Position numbers and translations under genes: made by a program
Assembly (NCBI RefSeq): GCF_014197055.1
Contig: NZ_JACIEW010000002.1
Span: 62,001-126,000 of the forward strand
Length of the DNA stretch: 64,000 bases
Direction: 5' to 3'
From: Devosia subaequoris
GTDB lineage: Bacteria > Pseudomonadota > Alphaproteobacteria > Rhizobiales > Devosiaceae
Shown: one piece after another, positions 45,030 through 53,138 of the stretch
How positions within the stretch are numbered: position 1 is the stretch's first letter
How the letters are laid out: each line of letters starts with the position of its first letter
The notes under the pieces: generated by a model
What the model saw: only the letters and a program-made list of their open reading frames with translations
What the model was told of the DNA's origin: nothing
Databases searched by the model: none

Positions 45030-45917
45030 CTATTCCAGAAGCTGCCAATAAGCATCGAACCGCTCAGACGCCGCGCCCGGGCGTTCGGCAGCCAGCTGCT
45101 CGCCGAGATCGAAGGCCCTGTCACTCAGCGACGCCTGCTTTTCGGCGATGATCGTCAACAAGGAATCGGCAGCGCTGTCACCAGGGGCGCGCGTGGAGAC
45201 AATCCAGTCCGCCAGCACCATCAGATTGTGGTGATCCCCCAGGGTTTCGCCCAATTCATCGAGCCTCACACAGAGATTTTCCATGATTGCCGGCGCGGTG
45301 CGCTCGTAGAGGCGCATGTGATACCACCAGACCTTGGTGGCCTTGCGCCACTCATGCACCACCTCCCCCTCGGGCGTCTTGCGTGCCTTAGCCAACCGCT
45401 TGCGAAAACGGCGATATCCTGCCTTGAGACCCGGCTGTACGATGCCAATGCCCGAGGCGTCAAACTGCCAGGCCGGCACCCGCGTGCGCGCATCATTGAA
45501 ATCGGCGGCCGCCAGCGTCAGCAATTCCTCTTCGCCCATTTGCTGGCGCAGATGCCGGGCGCGCTCCCGCAGCCGGTCAAGTAGCGCAACCGAGCCCGCC
45601 TTATCGAGACTGAGCTGCCCGCCGGAGTTGTCCACTAGCCCCGACATGGTCTGGACCATCGCGGCTGCATCCCGGGCCACCGAGAATCGATCGGCGATGG
45701 CGCGAAAGGCATCGTTCTCTACTTCATACTCGGCAAAGACCGGCCGCACGAGCTTGAGCAGAGCGCGCAGCTTCTTGCACGATTTGCGCAACGTATGGAC
45801 GGTCTGATCAAAGTCCTCATTGGCAGCAATCGCCTCCAGGGCCTTATCGATCTGCTCAATGGCGATGTCACGCACCTGGCCGGCAACACCACTGGACTGC
45901 TTGAAGGCGTAGGCCAT
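45030..45917 (-). CDS. CHAD-domain protein
   Basis: 295 residues of helical CHAD (conserved histidine alpha-helical) fold: VHTLRKSCKKLRALLKL, FSVARDAAAMVQTMS and GEVVHEWRKATKVWWYHMRL contain the conserved His and many Arg/Lys that bind polyphosphate. There is no fused CYTH domain; the CYTH protein is encoded by the next gene. Such pairs localise to polyphosphate granules. Confidence 0.9.
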   Translation of the reverse strand: MAYAFKQSSGVAGQVRDIAIEQIDKALEAIAANEDFDQTVHTLRKSCKKLRALLKLVRPVFAEYEVENDAFRAIADRFSVARDAAAMVQTMSGLVDNSGGQLSLDKAGSVALLDRLRERARHLRQQMGEEELLTLAAADFNDARTRVPAWQFDASGIGIVQPGLKAGYRRFRKRLAKARKTPEGEVVHEWRKATKVWWYHMRLYERTAPAIMENLCVRLDELGETLGDHHNLMVLADWIVSTRAPGDSAADSLLTIIAEKQASLSDRAFDLGEQLAAERPGAASERFDAYWQLLE

Positions 45918-45933
45918 GACTGGAACCCGAAGA

Positions 45934-46476
45934 CTAGAACCCGAAACTCATCTGACCGGCCGGTGTGCCGACATTGACACCTTCCATCGCCAGCATCTTC
46001 ACCTTGGTGACCGTGCCACCCGGCGCCGAAAATCCGCCCGGCTTGCCATTGCTGGCCAGCACCCGATGGCACGGGATAACCAGCGGGATGGGATTGGCAC
46101 CCATGGCCTGCCCCACGGCACGTGACAGGCCGGGATCGCCCAGCTCATGCGCCAGCGCGCCATAGGTGATGGTCTGCCCCCAAGGCACCTGCACCAGACG
46201 CGCATAGGCCCTGCGGTGAAAGCCGGTGACCCCGGCCAGATCCAGCGGGACGTCACTAAAATGCACTTCGAGCCCTTCGGCATAATCCTCGATCTGGTTC
46301 ATCAAACTGACGATCATCCGCGTCGGCTCCCCCGGCTGCGCCCCGTCCCGCCCAAGACGCTCCAACATCGCCTTTTGCGAGGTATCGGGCAGCAACACCC
46401 TGGCCAGTCCGCGCTCGGTCCAGCCAAGGCCGAACAATCCCAGTGCTGTCTCGAAAGTTACAGTTTCCATGGCCAA
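45934..46476 (-). CDS. ogt: Methylated-DNA-protein-cysteine S-methyltransferase
   Basis: 180 residues. The C-terminal MGMT domain has the active site IPCHRVLASNGKPGG with the reactive Cys, preceded by TITYGALAHELGDPGLSRAVGQAMG containing the helix-turn-helix and Arg finger. It removes methyl groups from O6-alkylguanine in DNA. No Ada N-terminal zinc domain. ATG 46476 gives the usual length. It is divergent from the DHFR-like gene. Confidence 0.95.
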   Translation of the reverse strand: MAMETVTFETALGLFGLGWTERGLARVLLPDTSQKAMLERLGRDGAQPGEPTRMIVSLMNQIEDYAEGLEVHFSDVPLDLAGVTGFHRRAYARLVQVPWGQTITYGALAHELGDPGLSRAVGQAMGANPIPLVIPCHRVLASNGKPGGFSAPGGTVTKVKMLAMEGVNVGTPAGQMSFGF

Positions 46477-46593
46477 AGCATATGCGCCTGCTCAAGCGGA
46501 CGCCAGATGGGCATGCGCCCTGCCCTGACCTTTGCTGACAACTTCTGTCGCGCACTCAGGCCAAACCGGCGCAGACCACCAAACGAGGACCGC

Positions 46594-47118
46594 ATGGCAC
46601 GCATTCTGGGATATATCGCAGCCAGTCTGGATGGCTTCATTGTCGATGCTAAGGGCAGCCTGGACTGGTTGTTCAAATATGACGGCATGGATTTGGGCGA
46701 GCACGACTACCGCACATTCATCAAGTCGATCCGGACCGTGGCGATGGGCCGCGCTACCTATGACTGGCTGGCCGCACAAGAAGCCCCCTGGGCATATGCT
46801 GACCAGCGCTGCATCGTTGTGACCTCGCGCCCCATCGAAGACCCGAAGGGGCCGCTCGAGACCCGGTCCGATATTGGCGCGCTAATCACCGAATTGCGTG
46901 GGCTTGATGATGGTGATGTCTGGATGCTTGGCGGCGGTCGCCTGCAGATGGCGTTCATGGAGCGCGGTGCGCTGGATGAATTGGAGATCTATGTGATGCC
47001 CGAAATTCTGGGCGGCGGGACGCCGCTGTTTCCTGCCACCGGGTACCAGGCATCGCCCAAACTGGTGTCGGCAAAGCCGATGAGCAAGGGTTGCGTGCGA
47101 CTGCACTATCGCTTCTGA
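46594..47118 (+). CDS. Dihydrofolate reductase / RibD C-terminal-like protein
   Basis: 174 residues of the RibD_C/DHFR fold: ILGYIAASLDGFIVDAKGSLDWL, IRTVAMGRATYDWL, IVVTSRPIEDPKG and the NADPH loop DVWMLGGGRLQMAFME, ending LDELEIYVMPEILGGGTPLFP. Family members reduce pteridine- or flavin-related compounds; not the housekeeping FolA. GAGGAC stands 4-9 bases before ATG 46594; the frame stays open further upstream through the divergent ogt start but is not used. Confidence 0.88.
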   Translation: MARILGYIAASLDGFIVDAKGSLDWLFKYDGMDLGEHDYRTFIKSIRTVAMGRATYDWLAAQEAPWAYADQRCIVVTSRPIEDPKGPLETRSDIGALITELRGLDDGDVWMLGGGRLQMAFMERGALDELEIYVMPEILGGGTPLFPATGYQASPKLVSAKPMSKGCVRLHYRF

Positions 47119-47165
47119 GATTGGTCCACCGGCAAACTGTGGACCAGCCCCAGGCCCACAAGTCG

Positions 47166-47609
47166 CTAATCCCGCTTTAGATGCGCTTTCACCTTGCGCA
47201 AGGTTGCCGCCAGCGCCGCCGCCTCCACACCAGTCAGCGCGTCGGAAAAGGCTTCGTCGATTGCCGTCCGGTAATGTGGCCACATATCGGCGCGCCGCGC
47301 CATGCCCGCCGGCGTGATGACAGCCAGCGCCCCCCGCCGGTCCGTCGGGTCCGGCCTTCGTTCGACGAGCCCGTCGTCCGACATGCGATCCAGCAGCCGC
47401 GTCATGTTGTAACGCTCTACCACCAACCGCTCGGCGAGGTCGCCAATCCGCATCTCGCCCCCTGCGCGCTCGAGTTCGAGTAGCAGATCGTACCAGGCCA
47501 GAGGTGGTTGCCCTGCCGCTTTGAGCTTCCCCTCAATGACCCGCAAGGTCAGCGCATGGGTGCTCAATAGCTGGCTCCAGGCCGAACGTTGCCGCTCATT
47601 GTCCGTCAT
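47166..47609 (-). CDS. MarR-family transcriptional regulator
   Basis: 147 residues with the MarR winged helix: LAWYDLLLELERAGGEMRIGDLAERLVVERYNMTRLLDRM recognition region and the wing VERRPDPTDRRGALAVIT. It likely dimerises through terminal helices and answers to a phenolic or oxidant signal. It is divergent from a rhodanese gene; three palindromes in the gap are probable operators. Confidence 0.9.
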   Translation of the reverse strand: MTDNERQRSAWSQLLSTHALTLRVIEGKLKAAGQPPLAWYDLLLELERAGGEMRIGDLAERLVVERYNMTRLLDRMSDDGLVERRPDPTDRRGALAVITPAGMARRADMWPHYRTAIDEAFSDALTGVEAAALAATLRKVKAHLKRD

Positions 47610-47630
47610 CGTCGCCTCTCTTCATATTTA

Positions 47631-47687
47631 ATTGCACTTGCAATCACTTTTCGTTTCTGTATATTTGCACATGCAACAATTGCAATT
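47631..47687. promoter_or_regulatory. Tandem palindromic operators for the MarR regulator
   Basis: ATTGCA-CT-TGCAAT (47631-47644), TTGCA-CA-TGCAA (47665-47676) and AATTGCAATT (47678-47687) lie in the 98-base gap between the MarR gene and the rhodanese gene. The first two share the TTGCAC-x-TGCAA core and their centres are 33 bases apart, about three helical turns. This fits autorepression plus control of the rhodanese gene. Confidence 0.65.
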
Positions 47688-47707
47688 CCTACCAAAAGGA
47701 GAGCCAA

Positions 47708-48034
47708 ATGACAAAGGAAGTATCGCGTTCGGACCTCGCGCAGGCCATGCTGAGCAAGAATCCACCGATTGTGTTTGAGGCGCTGGACAAGAAATATTTC
47801 GACCACGGGCACCTGCCCGGCGCCATCATGATGCCACCGGCGGAAGTCGCGGCCACTGCGCAGTCGCACGTCGCTCGCAGGGATGCGCCGGTCGTTATCT
47901 ATTGTGCTTCCGACACCTGCGCTAACTCGCACGAAGCCGCCAGCGAGCTTTCAAATCTTGGCTATTCCAATATCGCCATCTTTACCGGCGGCAAAAAGGA
48001 TTGGGCCGACGCGGGCCTCAAGCTTGAGCGCTAA
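47708..48034 (+). CDS. Rhodanese-like domain protein
   Basis: 108 residues of the rhodanese fold: the YFDHGHLPGAIMMPP entrance and the VVIYCASDTCANSHEAASEL loop with a candidate active-site Cys. The six-residue loop after Cys (CASDTC) is of sulfurtransferase length. GGAG stands 6 bases before ATG 47708. It is divergent from the MarR gene and likely under its control, perhaps as a sulfur or oxidant response. Confidence 0.88.
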   Translation: MTKEVSRSDLAQAMLSKNPPIVFEALDKKYFDHGHLPGAIMMPPAEVAATAQSHVARRDAPVVIYCASDTCANSHEAASELSNLGYSNIAIFTGGKKDWADAGLKLER

Positions 48035-48194
48035 GCGTCGCCCCTGAACAGCAAAATAGCCCGGCGCAACGCGTCCTTGCTCATTGCGCCGGGCATCAGA
48101 TGCATGATGGCCGCTTCAGTCCTCCGCCACAATGCGCGGGAAAGTCAGGTGCCCTATATGTTCAATTGTCGTACAGGCGATTGGAAAATGTCTC

Positions 48195-48884
48195 ATGTCT
48201 CTGCTACAGGGCCTGATGCCCGCCATGCCCACACTCAAAGACTATTTCCCGCCCACTGATCCCTACCTGAACATCATCCATGTCGATGACGACATATTGG
48301 TGGTGGACAAGCAATCGGGCCTCCTCAGCGTGCCGGGCAAAGACCCGAGCCTGTGGGACTGTGTCGAATATCGTGCCCGCCAGACCTACCCCAGCGCAGG
48401 CATGTGCCATCGGCTCGACAAGGACACTTCGGGCGTTCTGGTACTGGCGCTCAACAAGCGCGCCCATGGCCGCATTGGCAGCCAGTTCGAGCACCGCAAG
48501 ACCACCAAGAGCTATATCGCGCGGGTATCGGGCGTCATCAAAGAGGACAGTGGTCTGATTGACCTGCCCTTGGCCACCGACTGGCTCAACAAGCCGCGTC
48601 AGAGGGTCGACCACGACCATGGCCGCGCCTCGCAGACCGAATGGCACGTGATCGAGCGCGAAAATAACGCCACGCGAGTACGCCTGATACCGCTCACCGG
48701 GCGCACGCATCAGCTCAGGGTTCACATGAAGGCCATCGGCCATGTGATTCTGGGCGATGCGTTTTATTCCGAAGGCGCTGACCTGGCGGCCGCCGACCGG
48801 TTGCAATTGCATGCCGCAGAACTTGGCTTCGCCCACCCCACGACCGAGGTCTCTACCACATTCGTGGCGCCGACGCCGTTCTAG
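48195..48884 (+). CDS. RluA-family pseudouridine synthase
   Basis: About 229 residues of the RluA/TruA-type catalytic domain: LNIIHVDDDILVVDKQSGLLSVPGK, the catalytic block CHRLDKDTSGVLVLALN with the nucleophile Asp, and LTGRTHQLRVHMKAIGH. No S4 domain is present, so it resembles RluA (23S and tRNA) rather than RluC/D. ATG 48195 is chosen; ATG 48225 is also possible. Confidence 0.88.
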   Translation: MSLLQGLMPAMPTLKDYFPPTDPYLNIIHVDDDILVVDKQSGLLSVPGKDPSLWDCVEYRARQTYPSAGMCHRLDKDTSGVLVLALNKRAHGRIGSQFEHRKTTKSYIARVSGVIKEDSGLIDLPLATDWLNKPRQRVDHDHGRASQTEWHVIERENNATRVRLIPLTGRTHQLRVHMKAIGHVILGDAFYSEGADLAAADRLQLHAAELGFAHPTTEVSTTFVAPTPF

Positions 48885-48887
48885 GCT

Positions 48888-49172
48888 CTACGCCTCGCCC
48901 AGATACCCCACCTCGATACGCTGGAACAGTTCGCCCTGCTTCATGGTGTCGAGCCAGCGGCGGAAATCGGCGACGTCCTTGAAGCCGGCACGTTGGGCTT
49001 CCGCTTGGGTCACATCCTCGGGCGTCATATCGGTGATCGACTTGATAGCGAGCAAGCCCACCTTGGTCTTTAGCGTCCCGCCAGCCTTCACCGTCGGCCG
49101 GTTCCAGCGGCGGAAGATGAGATCGACCTTTCCGGCCTTGATGTCTTCGAGCAGATCGCGCTTGAGCAGCAT
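48888..49172 (-). CDS. Small ASCH/PUA-like domain protein
   Basis: 94 residues. LIFRRWNRPTVKAGGTLKTKVGLLAIKSI resembles the ASCH fold, an RNA-binding PUA-like domain, and GFKDVADFRRWLD is its usual helix. The protein ends MLL-start to GYLGEA and lies 1 base from the RidA gene's stop (both at 49172). Likely RNA-related; family call moderate. Confidence 0.65.
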   Translation of the reverse strand: MLLKRDLLEDIKAGKVDLIFRRWNRPTVKAGGTLKTKVGLLAIKSITDMTPEDVTQAEAQRAGFKDVADFRRWLDTMKQGELFQRIEVGYLGEA

Positions 49173-49552
49173 CAGTCGAGCACCCCCGTGGCGGTCATTT
49201 CGATTTTGAGCCCTGCGGCCAGCAATTCCTTGACCACCACGGTGGCGCGGACGGGATAAGGCTGCTCGGTGAAATATTCGCGATAGACCGCATTCATGCC
49301 GGCAGCATCGGCGCTGTCGGTGAGAAAAATTTGCACCATGACAAGATTGCGCAGACTCCCGCCGGCGGCCCCCAGCGCAAGTGCAAGATTGTCGATACAG
49401 CGCCGCGTCTGCGCTTCAATGCCGCCCTCAACGATCTCGCCGCTGACAGGATCTTCGGCAATGGCGACCAGCCACAGGTGCTTACCCGCACGCACAGCGT
49501 CATTGATAGGCGCCGAGGACGGCGCAATGCCGGTTTCAATGCGTTCGATCAT
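49172..49552 (-). CDS. RidA-family reactive-intermediate deaminase
   Basis: 126 residues of the YjgF/YER057c/UK114 family: TGIAPSSAPINDAVRAGKHLWL, TRRCIDNLALALGAAGGSLRNLVMVQIFLTD and the C-terminal VRATVVVKELLAAGLKIEMTA carrying the conserved Arg and Glu that bind the enamine substrate. Rid proteins hydrolyse reactive imines made by PLP enzymes. ATG 49552 has GGAGGCC 4-10 bases upstream; the tRNA-Leu gene lies 78 bases away on the other strand. Confidence 0.9.
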   Translation of the reverse strand: MIERIETGIAPSSAPINDAVRAGKHLWLVAIAEDPVSGEIVEGGIEAQTRRCIDNLALALGAAGGSLRNLVMVQIFLTDSADAAGMNAVYREYFTEQPYPVRATVVVKELLAAGLKIEMTATGVLD

Positions 49553-49629
49553 GTGGCCTCCGGGGAAGAATCGCATGAGTACAATTGTCTTGGTGAAAAG
49601 CTTGTGACAAACACGAGGCACCGAGCCAA

Positions 49630-49714
49630 GCGGGCGTGGTGGAATTGGTAGACACAAGGGACTTAAAATCCCTCGGCGATAGCCTTGCGGGTTCGATTCC
49701 CGCCGCCCGCACCA
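49630..49714 (+). tRNA. tRNA-Leu (anticodon TAA)
   Basis: The 85-base sequence folds as a class II tRNA: acceptor GCGGGCG (49630-49636) pairs with CGCCCGC (49704-49710), followed by A and an encoded CCA. The anticodon loop CTTAAAA gives anticodon TAA. GGTTCGATTCC is the T-loop and the long variable arm identifies Leu. It reads UUA and UUG. tRNA-Leu genes are frequent attachment sites, but no integrase or duplicated 3' end is visible nearby. Confidence 0.97.
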
Positions 49715-49797
49715 GCGCTAAGCTTGCCGAAACCTTTCTCGACAATGATGACCATGGGGCCAGTTGTCTGCCCCAAATTATCGAGTAAGGCGTAGCG

Positions 49798-50397
49798 ATG
49801 TCGGCCCTGCCAAAGAATTTGGAAGACGAATTTGAGACCCCGCCCGGCGCGGAGGTCAACGCCGATACGCGGCAATTCATCACCTTCGCCTGTGCGGGGC
49901 AGAATTTCGGCGTCGATATCATGTCCATGCGCGAAATCCGCAATTGGAGCCCGGTGACGCCCTTGCCCGGGCGGAAACCGGATGTGCTCGGGGTGATCGA
50001 AATACGCGGGCGGGTGGTGCCGATCCACGATATGGCCCTGCGCATCGGCTGCTCTTCCGAGCGAAGCACCCAGCACGAGGGCCAGGTGATCCTGGTGCTC
50101 AAGGTTGCGGGCCACGACATGGGCCTGCTCGTCGACAGCGTCTCTGACATTATCGACATCAAAGCCGACGACATTCTGCCGGTGCCGCAGATCGAAGGCT
50201 CGGCAGCCCGGTTCCTGGGCGGCATTGCCCGTCAGGGCGACACGCTGGTGGCGATCCTGGACGAGGAAACAGTGCTGCGCGAAGCGGTGGAAATCGCTGG
50301 TGCCAAGACTGTCCTGTCCCACGAAACAACGGACGATGATAGCGGCTCGGATGTCGATGAGGCCGAGTTCGTCTTTGTAGACGAAATTCAGGCCTAG
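49798..50397 (+). CDS. cheW: Orphan chemotaxis coupling protein CheW
   Basis: 199 residues with a complete CheW SH3-like domain (about 25-160): FITFACAGQNFGVDIMSMREI, TPLPGRKPDVLGVIEIRGRVVPIHDMALR, and VILVLKVAGHDMGLLVDSVSDII. CheW couples receptors to CheA. No cheA, cheY or receptor is nearby, so it acts with unlinked partners. The acidic C-terminal tail (DDDSGSDVDEAEFVFVDE) is longer than usual. It starts 84 bases after the tRNA. Confidence 0.9.
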   Translation: MSALPKNLEDEFETPPGAEVNADTRQFITFACAGQNFGVDIMSMREIRNWSPVTPLPGRKPDVLGVIEIRGRVVPIHDMALRIGCSSERSTQHEGQVILVLKVAGHDMGLLVDSVSDIIDIKADDILPVPQIEGSAARFLGGIARQGDTLVAILDEETVLREAVEIAGAKTVLSHETTDDDSGSDVDEAEFVFVDEIQA

Positions 50398-50423
50398 TCA
50401 CACCGCGCCCAGAAGTGCCGCGC

Positions 50424-51143
50424 TCATGCGAACTCGAACGGAAACGGCGATGGGTCCCAATAGCGCTCTATGCCACGCATCCTGGCACCGATGGCTTCCC
50501 ATTCGTTTAGCAAGGCCGCGATTGGTCCGGGGTCGCCCGCTGCCAGCAGTCCGTGCAGTTTCTCCACATGGGCCAGATGTTCAGAGACCCTGTCGTGTGA
50601 ATCCTGTTGCCGGTGCCAAGACTTGCTGCCCTTGCGATAGTGCTTTCGGATAATACCTTCATTCATTTTGAGCCAGCCACGCTCCCCTGGAATCCAAGGG
50701 GCCAGGAGGCTGGCTGCCTCTTCAAACCTGCCAAGGGTCGCAAGAAGAGTGGACCGAGTGATGCGATCCATTTCCTTGCCCGGAAATGGGATGGGTGGAT
50801 AGTCCATGACGTCTTGAAGGGTTTGAAAGCGCACCAGAACTTCTCGATTGGCGCGCTCCAGTTCTTCTGTGAACTCAGCGACGAAATTTGGTCCGTCACG
50901 AAAGCCCGACGCGCGATCCAATGTGTGGCCAATCCCGCCACGAGACCAAGGTGGCGGACAGCACATCAACGACGCGCCGCACGTTGTCCGGATTTCCATC
51001 GGCAGCGACGTCCGATCGAAAGAAAATTTTACAAGGACATGGCGAACAGGCAAACGAATAAGCGCCCGTTGATGGAAGATAAATTCAGTATGCCGGCCCA
51101 AAAATTGCTGGGACAAGAACTTCATCTGCGCGGCCGTGGTCAT
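50424..51143 (-). CDS. Candidate immunity protein of the MuF-type toxin
   Basis: 239 residues, no recognised family. The first 85 are irregular; the rest is helix-rich and acidic (EFTEELERANREVLVRFQTL, LHGLLAAGDPGPIAALLNEW). Its ATG at 51143 overlaps the stop of the toxin-like gene by four bases (ATGA), the tight coupling expected for toxin-immunity pairs. No signal peptide, no membrane segment. The assignment rests on position and size only. Confidence 0.45.
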   Translation of the reverse strand: MTTAAQMKFLSQQFLGRHTEFIFHQRALIRLPVRHVLVKFSFDRTSLPMEIRTTCGASLMCCPPPWSRGGIGHTLDRASGFRDGPNFVAEFTEELERANREVLVRFQTLQDVMDYPPIPFPGKEMDRITRSTLLATLGRFEEAASLLAPWIPGERGWLKMNEGIIRKHYRKGSKSWHRQQDSHDRVSEHLAHVEKLHGLLAAGDPGPIAALLNEWEAIGARMRGIERYWDPSPFPFEFA

Positions 51144-52495
51144 TCGAAAGGTCGCACTTCCATAATGTAGACGAGCACTCCTTTGGGCAACTTATCCAAG
51201 AGCTGGAGCAAACGTTTTTGTGTCAGGCCCGATTTTCCAGTTTTCACGTCATAGACGCAATAAGTAGAAGCACTGACCTTCTCGAGAATATCTAGGCGGC
51301 TAGTTTTAGCTTGCCCATACTTAGGACCATCGTCCTCAGAGCTATCCTGTCTGCTCTCGTCCACCGTGATCTCGGGAAACACATTCGCGAACGCTGCAGG
51401 GTGGGCCACCTTGAGTGCCCGAATGCGATTGTAGATCGCCCAATGCACCAAATTGCCCCACTCTGTAGGAGTCATAGTCGCCATTTGAGGCAGGTTTTCA
51501 GTCGCAGCTTCATTGGTCTGGGCCTGAACATCTGGCAGGAATTCGCAGACCTCGGCCACCTGCTCTTGCGTCAACGTTTCCTGGTTGAGGCTCACGACCT
51601 CCCCATTTGTCCCCCCAGTCCAAATCTTGAAAGCGACGACCGATCGGTCGCCTTCGCCCACGCCCAGGGCATCTGGTGCCGCCACCGCCGCATTATAGAG
51701 CTCAAGAACTCCGCGAAGCATGGTTGCCCAAGGCGCGGCAGTGATCTCCACCAGAGACGGATTGCCCGGATCGTTGGGAGTTGCCGTCGGCAATGGCCCC
51801 AGCGCAGGCAAGGGTGGGAGGAGGTTTGGCGCCAGAGCCCGCCGCAGCCACGCCACCCGCAAACGGGTCTCCCCATCCTGGCGGACCGTGACCTCGCGGG
51901 CCTCGTCAAGTCTTAGAGACTGGTAGGACGCCCCATCGGGAAAAGAGACCAGTTGCGAAACACTTGATCCTTGGAAGACGGCACTGATGCCGGTGCCATC
52001 GACCATCCTAATCGTCGATGCGGCAATGCTGCCATCCGGTCGGGTCAGCGTCTCGATGCTGGCTACACTCTTCGCCGGGTCAGTGACCACGTGGCGGTTG
52101 CGCGTTAGGGCGAGAAGCGAATCCGGCACCGCCGGATCGCCAAAGTATGGCTCGGCCCAGCAGCGGCAATTGTGGTCCGTGCCGGGATGGCCGCTCGGAG
52201 GTGGCGACGACCAGGAAAAGACCTGCCCCGCGAGCGCTGCATGCGCATCGCGCACTTTGCCATCGCCGACCGTGCGCCAAGTGTAGCGCGTGGTCGCCTT
52301 GCCGTTGCTCAGCGCTTTGGTCGAGAGGCCAGCGCATAGCGAGAGGAATTTTCGTTCATCGGATGCTGCCGCGGAAAGTGCAGCGAGCGTCTTGGGGACA
52401 CGACCGCGACGTATGTAACTTTCAAAGGCCCTTCGCTCGGCAATGCGTGCCAGCGCCTTGCGGCCTGATTGAAGTCTTGCGGAAAGTTTCCCCAT
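51140..52495 (-). CDS. Phage MuF-domain protein with C-terminal PD-(D/E)XK-like nuclease domain (candidate polymorphic toxin)
   Basis: 451 residues. Residues about 68-117 carry the phage Mu F/SPP1 gp7 head-morphogenesis signature (YTWRTVGDGKVRDAHAALAG then GHPGTDHNCRCWAEP). A long linker follows. The last 110 residues look like a nuclease: SRLDIL (Asp402) and, 14 residues on, CVYDVKTGKSG with Asp416-x-Lys418, then a Gln/Lys helix, the PD-(D/E)XK order. MuF proteins with variable C-terminal toxin domains are known from temperate phages; here no other phage gene is present. GAGGGCAG stands 4-11 bases before ATG 52495. The toxin call is inference. Confidence 0.6.
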   Translation of the reverse strand: MGKLSARLQSGRKALARIAERRAFESYIRRGRVPKTLAALSAAASDERKFLSLCAGLSTKALSNGKATTRYTWRTVGDGKVRDAHAALAGQVFSWSSPPPSGHPGTDHNCRCWAEPYFGDPAVPDSLLALTRNRHVVTDPAKSVASIETLTRPDGSIAASTIRMVDGTGISAVFQGSSVSQLVSFPDGASYQSLRLDEAREVTVRQDGETRLRVAWLRRALAPNLLPPLPALGPLPTATPNDPGNPSLVEITAAPWATMLRGVLELYNAAVAAPDALGVGEGDRSVVAFKIWTGGTNGEVVSLNQETLTQEQVAEVCEFLPDVQAQTNEAATENLPQMATMTPTEWGNLVHWAIYNRIRALKVAHPAAFANVFPEITVDESRQDSSEDDGPKYGQAKTSRLDILEKVSASTYCVYDVKTGKSGLTQKRLLQLLDKLPKGVLVYIMEVRPFE

Positions 52496-52565
52496 GCCCT
52501 GCCCTCGCGTAACTGCGAAGGCAGGGTCTCATGGGTTCAGAAGGCGGGGATAAGCGGGCTGGCGA

Positions 52566-53063
52566 TCAGTCCGTGCCGCCTGAAATCGGCGCCACATAGG
52601 CGACGTCGAGATCCCAGGGGAAGAAGATCCAGGTATCCTGGCTGACTTCGGTAATGAAGGTGTCAACCAGTTCGCGCCCCTTGGGCTTGGCATAGACCGT
52701 GGCGAAATGGGCGCCGGGGAGCATGTCGCGGACGACGCGGGCGGTGGCGCCAGTGTCGACCAGATCGTCAACTATCAGGACCTTGCCGCCGTTGCGCGCG
52801 ATGTCGAGCACGGGCTGGCTGATTTCCTTGAGCACCTTGATACCGCCCTGGTTCTGGTGATCGTAGCTTTTGACGGCCACCGTTTCTACGGTACGAATAT
52901 TGAGCTCGCGCGCGACAATGGCAGCCGGCACGAGGCCACCACGGGCAATGGCCACAACGGCATCGAAAGGACCGATGCTGGCCAGCCGCCAGGCAAGGGC
53001 CCGGCTGTCGCGATGGAATTGATCCCAGGTGACGGGGAAGGATTTCTCGTTGGGGTTGCTCAC
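52566..53063 (-). CDS. gpt: Xanthine phosphoribosyltransferase
   Basis: About 165 residues of the Gpt type: the substrate loop [35 protein letters not shown] and the PRPP loop [19 protein letters not shown]. It salvages xanthine, guanine and hypoxanthine. The start is GTG 53063, supported by CCAGGAG 9-14 bases upstream and by length; the frame upstream to 53138 is not conserved-like. Confidence 0.93.
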   Translation of the reverse strand: MSNPNEKSFPVTWDQFHRDSRALAWRLASIGPFDAVVAIARGGLVPAAIVARELNIRTVETVAVKSYDHQNQGGIKVLKEISQPVLDIARNGGKVLIVDDLVDTGATARVVRDMLPGAHFATVYAKPKGRELVDTFITEVSQDTWIFFPWDLDVAYVAPISGGTD

Positions 53064-53138
53064 GCTGCTCTCCTGGCGGGGCACGGCCCCAGTATCGATA
53101 TTTGACCTGTCCTTAGCAAAGCGAAGCGAAAACGCCAA

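Noticed and set aside
49755..49775. TGGGGC...GCCCCA hairpin after tRNA-Leu
   Set aside because: Six-base stem followed by A-rich sequence rather than a T-run; not called as a terminator.
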